Part shown: positions 19,243-26,702 of the stretch, one piece after another
Layout: each line of letters opens with the position of its first letter
How positions within the stretch are numbered: position 1 is the stretch's first letter
DNA from: Aneurinibacillus sp. REN35
GTDB taxonomy: Bacteria > Bacillota > Bacilli > Aneurinibacillales > Aneurinibacillaceae
Length of the DNA: 64,000 nucleotides
Direction of reading: 5' to 3'
Assembly: GCF_041379945.2 (NCBI RefSeq)
Contig: NZ_JBFTXJ020000015.1
Span: 29,126 to 93,125, forward strand
Position numbers and translations under genes: made by a program
Notes under the pieces: generated by a model
Told to the model about the DNA's origin: nothing
The model's database searches: none
What the model saw: the letters and a program-made list of their open reading frames with translations, nothing else

Positions 19243-19429
19243 ACTTCTCACCTCGCATCCCTTTTCCTTAGTATTAGAGAAAACGATAAAAGCATACAGT
19301 AGATAAAGCAGGAAAAACTAACAAAACAGCCGTTTAATAACCTAAAACAAGATGGTATAATGAAATGCAGTAAGAATGACTTCCCTGCATTTTTATGTAT
19401 GAACACGGGTAGGAAAGGAGACAAGCATT

Positions 19430-20140
19430 ATGAATGAAATGAACGCACAACAAATTATCGAATTTATCCAAAAAAGCGAAAAGAAAACTCCGGTTAAAGT
19501 ACATATTAAAGGTGATATCGAGGGCATCGATTTTGGTGCTAATACACAATCCTTCATTACCGGCACTGTCGGCGTCCTGTTCGGCGATTGGAAAGAAATC
19601 CAGCCAATCCTTGAAGCTAATCAGGCCAAGATCGAAGACTATGTGGTAGAGAACGACCGACGTAACTCTGCGATTCCTCTGCTGGACATGAAGAATATCC
19701 AAGCACGTATCGAGCCAGGTGCTATTATCCGCGATCAGGTTGAGATCGGCAATAACGCGGTAATCATGATGGGTGCAGCGATTAATATCGGTGCAGTTAT
19801 CGGCGAAGGTACAATGATTGATATGAACGTAGTCGTAGGTGGACGGGGCACGATCGGCAAGAATTGTCACATTGGGGCAGGTGCAGTCATCGCAGGCGTA
19901 ATCGAGCCGCCTTCCGCACAACCGGTTGTAATTGAAGACGATGTGGTTGTTGGCGCTAACGCAGTCATTCTCGAAGGCGTGCGCGTAGGACAAGGGTCCG
20001 TTGTCGCAGCAGGTGCTGTCGTGATTGAAGATGTGCCAGCCAATAGCGTAGTGGCGGGTACACCTGCACGTGTCATCAAAACCATTGATGAGAAAACAAA
20101 ATCGAAAACAGAAATCAAACAAGAACTTCGTCAGCTATAA
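19430..20140 (+). CDS. dapH: 2,3,4,5-tetrahydropyridine-2,6-dicarboxylate N-acetyltransferase
   Basis: A 236-residue acyltransferase of the DapH (YkuQ) type, transferring acetyl from acetyl-CoA to tetrahydrodipicolinate in the acetyl branch of the diaminopimelate/lysine pathway. The N-terminal domain (about 1-85) precedes a left-handed beta-helix built of hexapeptides such as IGNNAV, IGAVIG, IGKNCH and VGANAV. A near-consensus AAAGGAG is present. The deacetylase for the next steps of the branch lies 90 bp downstream on the same strand, beyond a terminator hairpin. Confidence 0.95.
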   Translation: MNEMNAQQIIEFIQKSEKKTPVKVHIKGDIEGIDFGANTQSFITGTVGVLFGDWKEIQPILEANQAKIEDYVVENDRRNSAIPLLDMKNIQARIEPGAIIRDQVEIGNNAVIMMGAAINIGAVIGEGTMIDMNVVVGGRGTIGKNCHIGAGAVIAGVIEPPSAQPVVIEDDVVVGANAVILEGVRVGQGSVVAAGAVVIEDVPANSVVAGTPARVIKTIDEKTKSKTEIKQELRQL

Positions 20141-20153
20141 TAATAGAAGACAG

Positions 20154-20211
20154 GAAAAACCGGCGCTCGGCCAGGACAAGCATGGACCGTCTTTGGCGCC
20201 GGTTTTTCTTA
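20154..20211 (+). terminator. Large-loop terminator between dapH and the deacetylase gene
   Basis: GAAAAACCGGCGC pairs with GCGCCGGTTTTTC over a 29-nt loop, and the loop contains a possible GGCC/GGACC inner helix. The 3' arm ends in a T-run. Read-through to the next gene is likely because both serve one pathway. Confidence 0.75.
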
Positions 20212-20230
20212 TATGAAGAGGTGAGTACAT

Positions 20231-21361
20231 ATGAGCATACAAACACAGCCATTTGTTGCAATCCGACGGGAACTGCACAAAATCCCAGAACCCGGATTCG
20301 CTGAATTCAAAACCCAACGCTTTCTGCTGGATTACTTGGCGTCATTGCCGCAGGAGAGAATTGAGAGCAGGACATGGCGCACCGGCATTCTCGTAAAGGT
20401 GAAAGGCACTCATCCAACGAAACGCTGGGGATACCGAACAGATATGGATGGGCTTCCAATTACAGAAGAAACTTCCTACGAATTCCGCTCTACACACCCC
20501 GGCTTCATGCATGCGTGCGGCCACGATATGCATATGGCGATTGCGCTCGGTGTCTTGACGCATTTTGTGGAGCACCAAATTACAGATGATCTTATTTTTA
20601 TTTTCCAACCGGCAGAAGAAGGCCCTGGTGGTGCTCAGCCGATGCTGGCCAGCGAGGAATTCAAAGACTGGCAGCCTGACGCGATGTTCGCCCTCCATAT
20701 CGCTCCCGAATATCCGGTCGGCACCATTGCCTTAAAGCCCGGCATTCTCTTCGCCAATACGTCGGAGCTATTTATCGATTTGAAGGGAAAAGGCGGCCAT
20801 GCCGCATTCCCACATACGGCCAACGATATGGTTATCGCGGCAGCCCATCTGGCGACACAGCTACAGAGTATCGTCTCCCGCAATATTGATCCGCTCGACT
20901 CCGCTGTCATTACCATCGGTAAAATTGAAGGCGGCACCAAGCAGAATATTATCGCAGAGAACGCACGGCTTGAAGGTACGATCCGCACGCTGTCAATGGA
21001 ATCAATGGAAAAAATAAAATCGCGCATCGAAGCGCTCGTTCGCGGAACCGAAGCTGGTTTTGAATGCACAGCGGCAATTGATTATGGCTCGAATTATTGT
21101 CAAGTATATAACGAGGAGACCCTTACCCGCGAATTTATGGATTGGGTACGGGAAAGCGAAGTTGCTCAACTGATTGAATGCAAGACAGCCATGACCGGTG
21201 AGGACTTTGGCTATTTTCTAGAAAAGATTCCCGGCTTCCTCTTCTGGCTTGGAGTCAGCACACCATACGGCCTGCATCATGCAAAGATTGAGCCGAGTGA
21301 GGAGGCCATCGAAGTGGCCATTCGCTTGCTGACACAATATTTTACATGGAAGGCCTCGTAA
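20231..21361 (+). CDS. N-acetyldiaminopimelate deacetylase (M20 peptidase family)
   Basis: A 376-residue M20-family amidohydrolase like B. subtilis YkuR. It removes the acetyl group from N-acetyl-LL-diaminopimelate. Metal-site motifs are visible: [34 protein letters not shown], with the dimerisation lid starting near [13 protein letters not shown]. It begins after GAGGTGAG. Position right after dapH supports this role over a general aminoacylase. The C-terminus is complete, and a structured leader follows 12 bp downstream. Confidence 0.92.
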   Translation: MSIQTQPFVAIRRELHKIPEPGFAEFKTQRFLLDYLASLPQERIESRTWRTGILVKVKGTHPTKRWGYRTDMDGLPITEETSYEFRSTHPGFMHACGHDMHMAIALGVLTHFVEHQITDDLIFIFQPAEEGPGGAQPMLASEEFKDWQPDAMFALHIAPEYPVGTIALKPGILFANTSELFIDLKGKGGHAAFPHTANDMVIAAAHLATQLQSIVSRNIDPLDSAVITIGKIEGGTKQNIIAENARLEGTIRTLSMESMEKIKSRIEALVRGTEAGFECTAAIDYGSNYCQVYNEETLTREFMDWVRESEVAQLIECKTAMTGEDFGYFLEKIPGFLFWLGVSTPYGLHHAKIEPSEEAIEVAIRLLTQYFTWKAS

Positions 21362-21372
21362 AAGAAAACATC

Positions 21373-21453
21373 CTTATCAATATAGGGCAAGCATAGGCGT
21401 CTAACTTTGACCGCCTGGGTTTGTCCTATTCCTGCTATCTGCCCCCTTGATAA
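21373..21453 (+). ncRNA. Unclassified structured leader RNA before a two-component system
   Basis: The 5' TTATCAA (21374-21380) pairs with TTGATAA (21447-21453); inside, GGGCA pairs with TGCCC, AGC with GCT, and AGGCG with CGCCT in a hairpin. An alternative ATAGG/CCTAT pairing competes with that hairpin. A candidate terminator follows, then the response regulator gene. This is riboswitch-like in layout, but I could not assign a family. CCGCCTGGG resembles the 3' core of the ZTP class, yet no matching 5' domain is present. Confidence 0.5.
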
Positions 21454-21458
21454 AAAAG

Positions 21459-21490
21459 CGAGAATGTACACGTCTTCTTCATTCTTTTTT
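21459..21490 (+). terminator. Candidate attenuator terminator upstream of the response regulator
   Basis: GAGAATG / CATTCTT stem (one G-T pair) with a 13-nt loop, followed by a T-run, 60 bp before the response regulator start. It could terminate the deacetylase transcript or act with the structured leader. Confidence 0.6.
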
Positions 21491-21549
21491 CAGCCTAGAT
21501 GGTTAAAGTAGAAATAATACATAATGCTAAACGTAGGGGGGAGTTAGCA

Positions 21550-22221
21550 ATGCGAATTCTATTAGCAGAAGATGATAAAAAATTAGGGAAATTAATAGCT
21601 CATATGCTTACGAAAGAAAAATATAGCGTTGATTGGGCTACTGATGGAGAAGAAGCCTATATTCAGGCACAGGACGAATCCTATGAACTGCTCATCTTGG
21701 ATTGGATGATGCCGGGAAAGGATGGGGTCGCGATTTGCCGCAGCCTTAGGGCAAGCGGTTATCAAGGTGCCATCCTTCTCTTAACTGCACGCGATGCGAT
21801 TGATGACCGGGTATGTGGACTTGATGCCGGTGCTGATGATTATCTCGTAAAACCTTTTGATTTCGCCGAGCTTTTTGCTCGCATTCGTTCCCTTCTTCGA
21901 CGCAGGCAGCTTCCTATCGCCGAAGATATAATTCAGATAGGCGAGCTATCATTAGACTGTCGGCAGCGGATCATACAGCGCGGCATGGAGACGATTCAGC
22001 TAACGCCCCGTGAATTTCAATTGTTAGAACTATTAGCACGCAATCACGGATATACGGTCCCGCGTGATACGATTCTTGACCGGGTGTGGGGATATGATGC
22101 AGAAGTAACAAGCAACACACTCGATGCTTTCGTGCGTCTTCTACGTAAAAAGATTGATTGTCCGAACTGCCCCACGCTTATTCGCAATGTGCGCGGTATC
22201 GGCTACAAGCTGGAGGTATAG
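21550..22221 (+). CDS. OmpR/PhoB-family response regulator
   Basis: A 223-residue regulator. The receiver domain (1 to about 115) has the acidic pair EDDKK, the phospho-aspartate in LILDWMMPGKDG (about residue 51) and the conserved KPF lysine. The C-terminal winged helix (about 125-222) has LTPREFQLLELLARN and RGIGYKLEV. GGGGGGAG precedes the ATG at 21550; an in-frame ATG 17 codons upstream lacks a ribosome binding site and runs into the leader. It is followed after 2 bp by its histidine kinase. Confidence 0.94.
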   Translation: MRILLAEDDKKLGKLIAHMLTKEKYSVDWATDGEEAYIQAQDESYELLILDWMMPGKDGVAICRSLRASGYQGAILLLTARDAIDDRVCGLDAGADDYLVKPFDFAELFARIRSLLRRRQLPIAEDIIQIGELSLDCRQRIIQRGMETIQLTPREFQLLELLARNHGYTVPRDTILDRVWGYDAEVTSNTLDAFVRLLRKKIDCPNCPTLIRNVRGIGYKLEV

Positions 22222-22223
22222 CC

Positions 22224-23534
22224 TTGTTTACACGTACGCGTACCCGCCTGACCGTATCATTCACCGGTTTGTTACTTGTATTTTTGACAGCCTTTACCAT
22301 CGTAAGCTACTTCTCGTTCTCCTTCCTGCTGTATCGTGATGCCAAGCACCAAATCGTACAGCTTGCAGAGAAAGAGGCAGCAGAGCACCGGCACGATCTT
22401 CTGCGCCCTAATAGAAAGAGCGAGTCCATCGACTATCATCCAGAGAATCGCTCTTTCTATTATGTAATAAACAGCAAAGGCGCTTTGATCGATGGAGATG
22501 AAAGCAACCCAGCCATAAGAGAGGAGATGCTTCGCCGCTTATCCGGTTGGTATCCCGTCTTAGAAAACATGCGAATGGAAGAATTTCATACAGAAGGCCG
22601 GCACAAGACACATATGATCATCACCGGCAAAAGCCTGTATAGAGACGAGCAACTCATCGGTGTCGTCTATGCGGGGGAAGATGTAACACAACTGCGAAAT
22701 GCGCTGCAGCAAATGATGATTACACTAGGTATAGCTGCCGTTTTATTTGCTATTATTTCTGCTGTTTTAGGGTATTACATGGCTGGACGGGCCATGCGGC
22801 CAATCATCCGTTCATTCGCCCGACAGCGGGAATTCGTGGCTGATGCTTCCCACGAACTCCGTACACCGCTTACCATTCTCCACTCTTCACTTGAAGTGCT
22901 AGACAGCGAAGAACGAGAACACATCTCATCCTTCTCGAAGCAGGTTATGGATGATATGAAAGAAGAAGTCAAGCGAATGCGTTCTTTGGTCAGTGATTTA
23001 TTGACACTGGCCCGAGCAGATTCCGGCTCGCTATCCCTGATCCGTGAAACGTTTGACCTGCGGCTGCCGGTTGAGCAGCTTGTCCGTTCCTTTCAACCGC
23101 TTTTTGCAAAAAAGCAACAAACTTTCGAATGGAGAGCACCGGAGACCTTCACAGTACATGCTGATAAAGAACGCATCATGCAACTTCTCTGCATTTTACT
23201 GGACAATGCAAGTAAATATACGCCGGTAGGGGGACAGATTTCTCTTGAATTATACGAAGCAGGTAGCGGAAAAGAACGCATGGCTTGCATTCGCATACGG
23301 GATACAGGCATCGGCATTCCACCTGAGGAACAAAAGCGGATTTTTGACCGCTTCTACCGTATAGACAAAGCACGTTCAAGAGAAGACGGAAGCACTGGAC
23401 TGGGCTTATCCATTGCCGACTGGATTGTTCGTATGCACGAGGGCGTGATTCATATCCAAAGCGAAGTTGGAGTAGGCAGTACATTCACCGTGCAATTCCC
23501 CTTGTTATCCGCATCACAAGCAAACAAAAAATGA
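22224..23534 (+). CDS. Sensor histidine kinase
   Basis: A 436-residue membrane kinase. TM1 (about 9-33) and TM2 (about 175-198) flank a roughly 140-residue extracytoplasmic sensor region I cannot classify. HisKA has FVADASHELRTPLTIL; the ATPase has ILLDNASKYT, IRDTGIGIP and GSTGLGLSIADW. The likely start is TTG at 22224, 7 nt after GGAGG; the longer frame has no site and overlaps the response regulator. The last 50 bp overlap, tail to tail, the ferric reductase-like gene. Confidence 0.93.
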   Translation: MFTRTRTRLTVSFTGLLLVFLTAFTIVSYFSFSFLLYRDAKHQIVQLAEKEAAEHRHDLLRPNRKSESIDYHPENRSFYYVINSKGALIDGDESNPAIREEMLRRLSGWYPVLENMRMEEFHTEGRHKTHMIITGKSLYRDEQLIGVVYAGEDVTQLRNALQQMMITLGIAAVLFAIISAVLGYYMAGRAMRPIIRSFARQREFVADASHELRTPLTILHSSLEVLDSEEREHISSFSKQVMDDMKEEVKRMRSLVSDLLTLARADSGSLSLIRETFDLRLPVEQLVRSFQPLFAKKQQTFEWRAPETFTVHADKERIMQLLCILLDNASKYTPVGGQISLELYEAGSGKERMACIRIRDTGIGIPPEEQKRIFDRFYRIDKARSREDGSTGLGLSIADWIVRMHEGVIHIQSEVGVGSTFTVQFPLLSASQANKK

Positions 23535-24036
23535 TACATGCCGTACTAAGATAGATACCCAGTACCCATGGAATAGCTGTATCCGTTCCCATTGCTATAC
23601 TGTGTACAAGAGAAAGCACATAGGCTAGGAATGCAGTATAGTGGACCACACGCCATGCTTTCTGGCCTATTTTACTGCGGATATCTGAGGAAAGAACCAA
23701 TATGAAAAATAAATAAAATGAAAGAATCCCTATCGCTTCTTTTATCGTCTCATGATCTGATATAAATGGTATCGCAATCTCTACGACCGTGTATCCGACA
23801 TACTGATCATACAGCAGCAGCCATCCGTGTACACCTGCAAAAAGCAAACCGAACCAGCTTGCTGTATTGTGGAGCGTAACCAGGTCCGCTCTTATGGCGG
23901 ATGGAGCCATACGGAGACTTTGCAGCATCCCGCTTATAACGGCAATTGAAACCAATCCATACGCCACAAGTCCGGATGCCCGAATCATATGCCATGTTGA
24001 TAACATTGGAGAAAGAAATTCAAAAACACTCCACAT
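23485..24036 (-). CDS. Ferric reductase-like transmembrane (haem b) protein
   Basis: A 183-residue membrane protein with about five to six helices. Histidines placed as in haem-binding ferric reductase/MsrQ-like domains are seen: LVTLHNTASW and GVHGWLL in one pair of helices, VHYTAF and SLVHSIA in another. It lacks the cytosolic FAD/NAD(P) domains of full ferric reductases, so it may pass electrons to or from a partner across the membrane. Its start overlaps the apbE stop by 17 bp, implying translational coupling. Substrate and partner are not known. Confidence 0.8.
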   Translation of the reverse strand: MWSVFEFLSPMLSTWHMIRASGLVAYGLVSIAVISGMLQSLRMAPSAIRADLVTLHNTASWFGLLFAGVHGWLLLYDQYVGYTVVEIAIPFISDHETIKEAIGILSFYLFFILVLSSDIRSKIGQKAWRVVHYTAFLAYVLSLVHSIAMGTDTAIPWVLGIYLSTACIIFCLLVMRITRGIAR

Positions 24037-25003
24037 GCTTACTCACCTCATATTCTGTACAATACGTATCAAGATTCGCACTGCGTTCTACGGTTCCATC
24101 CTTTTTGACGAGAATATATGCCGCCTCCGGCTTTTCCTTCCGAAGCCATGTTATACCTCTTTGCATACCGAGAATAATCAGGCATTTCGCATACACTTCT
24201 GCCGCTGTCAAGTCCGGCAGAAGTACGCTGGCCTGCACGATGTCGGATGCGGATGACTGATGTATCCGCGGATCGATGATATGATGGACGACTTCACCGG
24301 TTGCTTTCCGCCAGCGCCTCTTCTGTGTGCTGCTGGTCGCCAGAGCCGTCCGTCCACTCCGCATTTCAAGTCGGGCGATCGCTCTATCCCCTGTATGTGG
24401 GGCAAGAAGGTGCACGGTCCATGGCTCCCTGCTCTCCTCGCTTCTCCATGCCAGTAAATCTCCGCCTGCATTCAGTACCCCTTCTGCTTGCCCTTCTTTT
24501 TGAAGCCACTCGCCCATTGTCTGCACACTCCATCCTTTAGCAATACCGCCTAGATCAATCCATGCATCTCCGTCAATTTGAATGGGCGGATAAGATCTGC
24601 TGTTTCTGCGCGTATAAATTTGTTTCGTATGACAATACGTTTTCTCTTCATTTAGATTCAGGTCTACAATCGTAGCCGACGTAACCTGTGGAATATTCTC
24701 AAAGCTTTTTGTATATCCCAACGCGTGTATACACCTGCCAAGATACGGAGAAAAGACACCATCTGTCCGGCGAAAGTATGTCTCTGCTTCCTGCAGCAGT
24801 TGATAAATAAGAAGAGACACAAAATATAGCGGAGCTTGCGACTGATTAATCTGCATAAGCTCGCTATCCGGCCGAAATCTGCTTGCCTTCTGTTCCACAT
24901 ACGTAAACCACGCTTCTACTCTGCGCTGAGCAGACGATGAGAGCCCTGCTGTAGAACACTCTGTATTCATCGCTCGAAAAGTATGTGCTCGATTAGGAAG
25001 CAT
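24020..25003 (-). CDS. apbE: FAD:protein FMN transferase (ApbE family)
   Basis: A 327-residue ApbE-family protein, which links FMN covalently to a threonine or serine of target redox proteins outside the cytoplasm. Typical features are FRAMNTECS near the N-terminus, WIDLGGIAKGWSVQ (about 175-190), NAGGDLLAW and the late HHIIDPRIHQSS. The N-terminus lacks an obvious lipobox or signal peptide in the chosen frame, unusual for an exported ApbE. Overlaps of 11 bp upstream and 17 bp downstream place it in the middle of a coupled three-gene operon. No protein with a clear FMN-binding domain is encoded nearby. Confidence 0.88.
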   Translation of the reverse strand: MLPNRAHTFRAMNTECSTAGLSSSAQRRVEAWFTYVEQKASRFRPDSELMQINQSQAPLYFVSLLIYQLLQEAETYFRRTDGVFSPYLGRCIHALGYTKSFENIPQVTSATIVDLNLNEEKTYCHTKQIYTRRNSRSYPPIQIDGDAWIDLGGIAKGWSVQTMGEWLQKEGQAEGVLNAGGDLLAWRSEESREPWTVHLLAPHTGDRAIARLEMRSGRTALATSSTQKRRWRKATGEVVHHIIDPRIHQSSASDIVQASVLLPDLTAAEVYAKCLIILGMQRGITWLRKEKPEAAYILVKKDGTVERSANLDTYCTEYEVSKHVECF

Positions 25004-25361
25004 GAGAAGTTACCGTCCTTGCTTCATTGCCTCTTCTCTCTACCTGATCAGCCGCAGGTAGTTTTTCCCGAGAATGCCGCTTCTTTTCGTTTTTATGCTC
25101 CTCTCTCTCATGCTCATCGTCGTCCTCGTCATCATCATGGTCATATTCTTTGTACTCCTTCCACTCATCAAGAAATTCATCTATCACACGGGTATCCTGC
25201 ACTGTTTCTGTCCCTTGTACTGTATTCTTCTGCGATCCCGAATCAATTACAGGCAGCGCCTGTTTGCCCTCATCCATCGCCTTGGTTGCTCCTACCAGCC
25301 CTATAAAAGTTGCTACACTCGATATACCGACTGTCCATTTAAACCATACATTTCTTTTCAT
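24993..25361 (-). CDS. Small membrane-anchored protein with acidic/charged tail
   Basis: A 122-residue protein of unknown family. A basic start and one hydrophobic segment (about residues 8-27) serve as anchor or uncleaved signal. A linker then leads to a region dominated by Asp, Glu, His and Lys (about 68-100, including DHDDDEDDDEHERE). It resembles low-complexity metal-binding or spacer regions, but no domain is recognisable. GGAGG precedes the ATG. It is first gene of the operon with apbE and the haem protein, so it could be an accessory in an extracytoplasmic redox chain. The canonical flavinylation motif is not present. Confidence 0.72.
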   Translation of the reverse strand: MKRNVWFKWTVGISSVATFIGLVGATKAMDEGKQALPVIDSGSQKNTVQGTETVQDTRVIDEFLDEWKEYKEYDHDDDEDDDEHEREEHKNEKKRHSREKLPAADQVERRGNEARTVTSHAS

Positions 25362-25470
25362 TTTTTCCTCCTATCCTACCGCCCAGCTTTTCGCTTTCAG
25401 GCAAATATGTGTATGACCCTACTATATCCGGGCTATCTGAAAATACCGTGAAAAAATGAATTTTATTTTT

Positions 25471-25501
25471 AGTACTAGGTGCTAATACTTTGTGTTATAA
25501 T
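25471..25501 (+). promoter_or_regulatory. Promoter with operator-like inverted repeat before the nitroreductase gene
   Basis: TATAAT at 25496-25501 is a perfect -10. Immediately upstream is AGTACTAG-GTG-CTAATACT, an inverted repeat of 8 bp (7 matching) around 3 bp, where a repressor could block RNA polymerase. The -35 is poor. Redox-responsive MarR/DUF24-type repressors often control nitroreductases by such sites; the regulator here is unknown. Confidence 0.5.
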
Positions 25502-25543
25502 AGGGCTGATTGTACAGTATCCGAAAAGCAGGTGACATTCTAT

Positions 25544-26191
25544 ATGCAATATACCGAGTTCAAAGAGATTGTGTTAGGACGCCGCAGCGTGAGAAAATTC
25601 ACCAATGAAGCGGTGAGTGTAGAAGATGTAAAAGAAATCATCGACTGCGCACGTTATGCGCCAAGCGATACCAATTCGCAAACATGGGAATTCATCGCAA
25701 TTTTAAATACAGGAAAAATTAAAGAAATCTCCGACATGACGTGGGAAGAGCTGCATAAAATCGCAGATGAAGCCAAAGATCGTGGTCTTGAAAAAGAAGC
25801 ACGGCTGCTGGCACGCTCCTTCGGCCCGTATGCTACCGCCTTTACTGGAGCGCCGGCTCTTATCGTCTGCCTTGCCACACCTTACAATTCCAAATTCCGC
25901 GAGCGGATTTTCGACCCGATTACAATTAGTGAGCCTTCCTTCTGGAGCGAAGAAGGTATCAAGAGCAGTTGTCTTGCCATTCAGAATCTCATGCTGGCTG
26001 CACACGCCAAAGGGTTAGCAACCTGTGCGATGACAGGTCCCGTACTGCTTGCCCAGCACCGCATCCGTGAATATCTCGATATTCCTTCTGAAAAGCAGAT
26101 CAATATGGTGATCGCGCTTGGTCATCCCGCCGAGACACCGGCACGTCTTCAACGTAAGCCAGTAGAAGATATCCTGCAAATTATCGAATAA
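25544..26191 (+). CDS. Nitroreductase family protein
   Basis: A 215-residue FMN-dependent nitroreductase-fold oxidoreductase, probably using NAD(P)H to reduce nitroaromatics, quinones or similar compounds. The FMN-binding start GRRSVRKF (about residues 10-17) and YAPSDTNSQTWEF are typical, as is the C-terminal ALGHPAETP. AGGTGA precedes the ATG at 25544; an upstream in-frame ATG lies inside the promoter. An operator-like palindrome suggests inducible expression. It ends in a strong terminator. Confidence 0.88.
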   Translation: MQYTEFKEIVLGRRSVRKFTNEAVSVEDVKEIIDCARYAPSDTNSQTWEFIAILNTGKIKEISDMTWEELHKIADEAKDRGLEKEARLLARSFGPYATAFTGAPALIVCLATPYNSKFRERIFDPITISEPSFWSEEGIKSSCLAIQNLMLAAHAKGLATCAMTGPVLLAQHRIREYLDIPSEKQINMVIALGHPAETPARLQRKPVEDILQIIE

Positions 26192-26194
26192 CGC

Positions 26195-26233
26195 AAAAAG
26201 CAGCAGAGAGTAACGGACTCCCTGCTGCTTTTT
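26195..26233 (+). terminator. Terminator after the nitroreductase gene
   Basis: AAAAAGCAGCAG pairs with CTGCTGCTTTTT across a 15-nt loop, followed by further Ts. Confidence 0.9.
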
Positions 26234-26284
26234 TTATTTGCTAAATCAGGTATACTTTATATATCAGAGTGGGAGGTGCTTACG

Positions 26285-26698
26285 ATGCAAGAACATATAC
26301 ACGAAAACCCCATCTTGCTGTTTGACGGTGTATGCAATCTCTGCAACCATGCTGTATTATTCATTATCAAGCATGACCCGAAGGAGACGATTCGCTTTGC
26401 CTCCCTGCAATCGGACATTGGACAAGCGCTCGTAAAGCAGCATGGGCTTCTCTCTCATGGACTGAAAAGCATTGTGCTGATCGAAGCGAACAAAGCGTAC
26501 ACAAAATCAAGCGCCGCTCTAAAAGTGGCACGCAGGCTGCAGCGTCCCTGGCCCCTGCTCTACGTTTTCATAGCGGTGCCGCGTCCGGTGCGTGACATTG
26601 TCTATAACTGGATCGCCCGCAACCGTTACCGCTGGTTTGGCAAAAAGGAACAGTGCATGATACCAACACCCGAGCTCCGCAAACGATTTCTTGACTGA
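26285..26698 (+). CDS. Thiol-disulfide oxidoreductase, DCC family (YuxK-like)
   Basis: A 137-residue DCC-family protein (DUF393). The name-giving motif DGVCNLC (about residues 17-23) supplies a CxxC active site in a thioredoxin-like fold. Other family marks are IRFASLQSD and the C-terminal RNRYRWFGKKEQC. The in vivo substrate is not known. GGGAGG is 9 nt before the ATG. It converges with the CrtI-like gene, with only 4 bp between the stops and no hairpin. Confidence 0.88.
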   Translation: MQEHIHENPILLFDGVCNLCNHAVLFIIKHDPKETIRFASLQSDIGQALVKQHGLLSHGLKSIVLIEANKAYTKSSAALKVARRLQRPWPLLYVFIAVPRPVRDIVYNWIARNRYRWFGKKEQCMIPTPELRKRFLD

Positions 26699-26702
26699 CA
26701 CT

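Noticed and set aside
19334..20122. 262-codon open frame antisense to dapH
   Set aside because: The sequence is cysteine- and histidine-rich as expected from the reverse of hexapeptide-repeat codons; dapH is unmistakable.
21373..21453. ZTP, c-di-GMP or NiCo riboswitch for the leader before the two-component system
   Set aside because: CCGCCTGGG resembles the ZTP 3' core and GGGCAAG recalls other classes, but the remaining conserved blocks of each class are missing. It is kept as unclassified.
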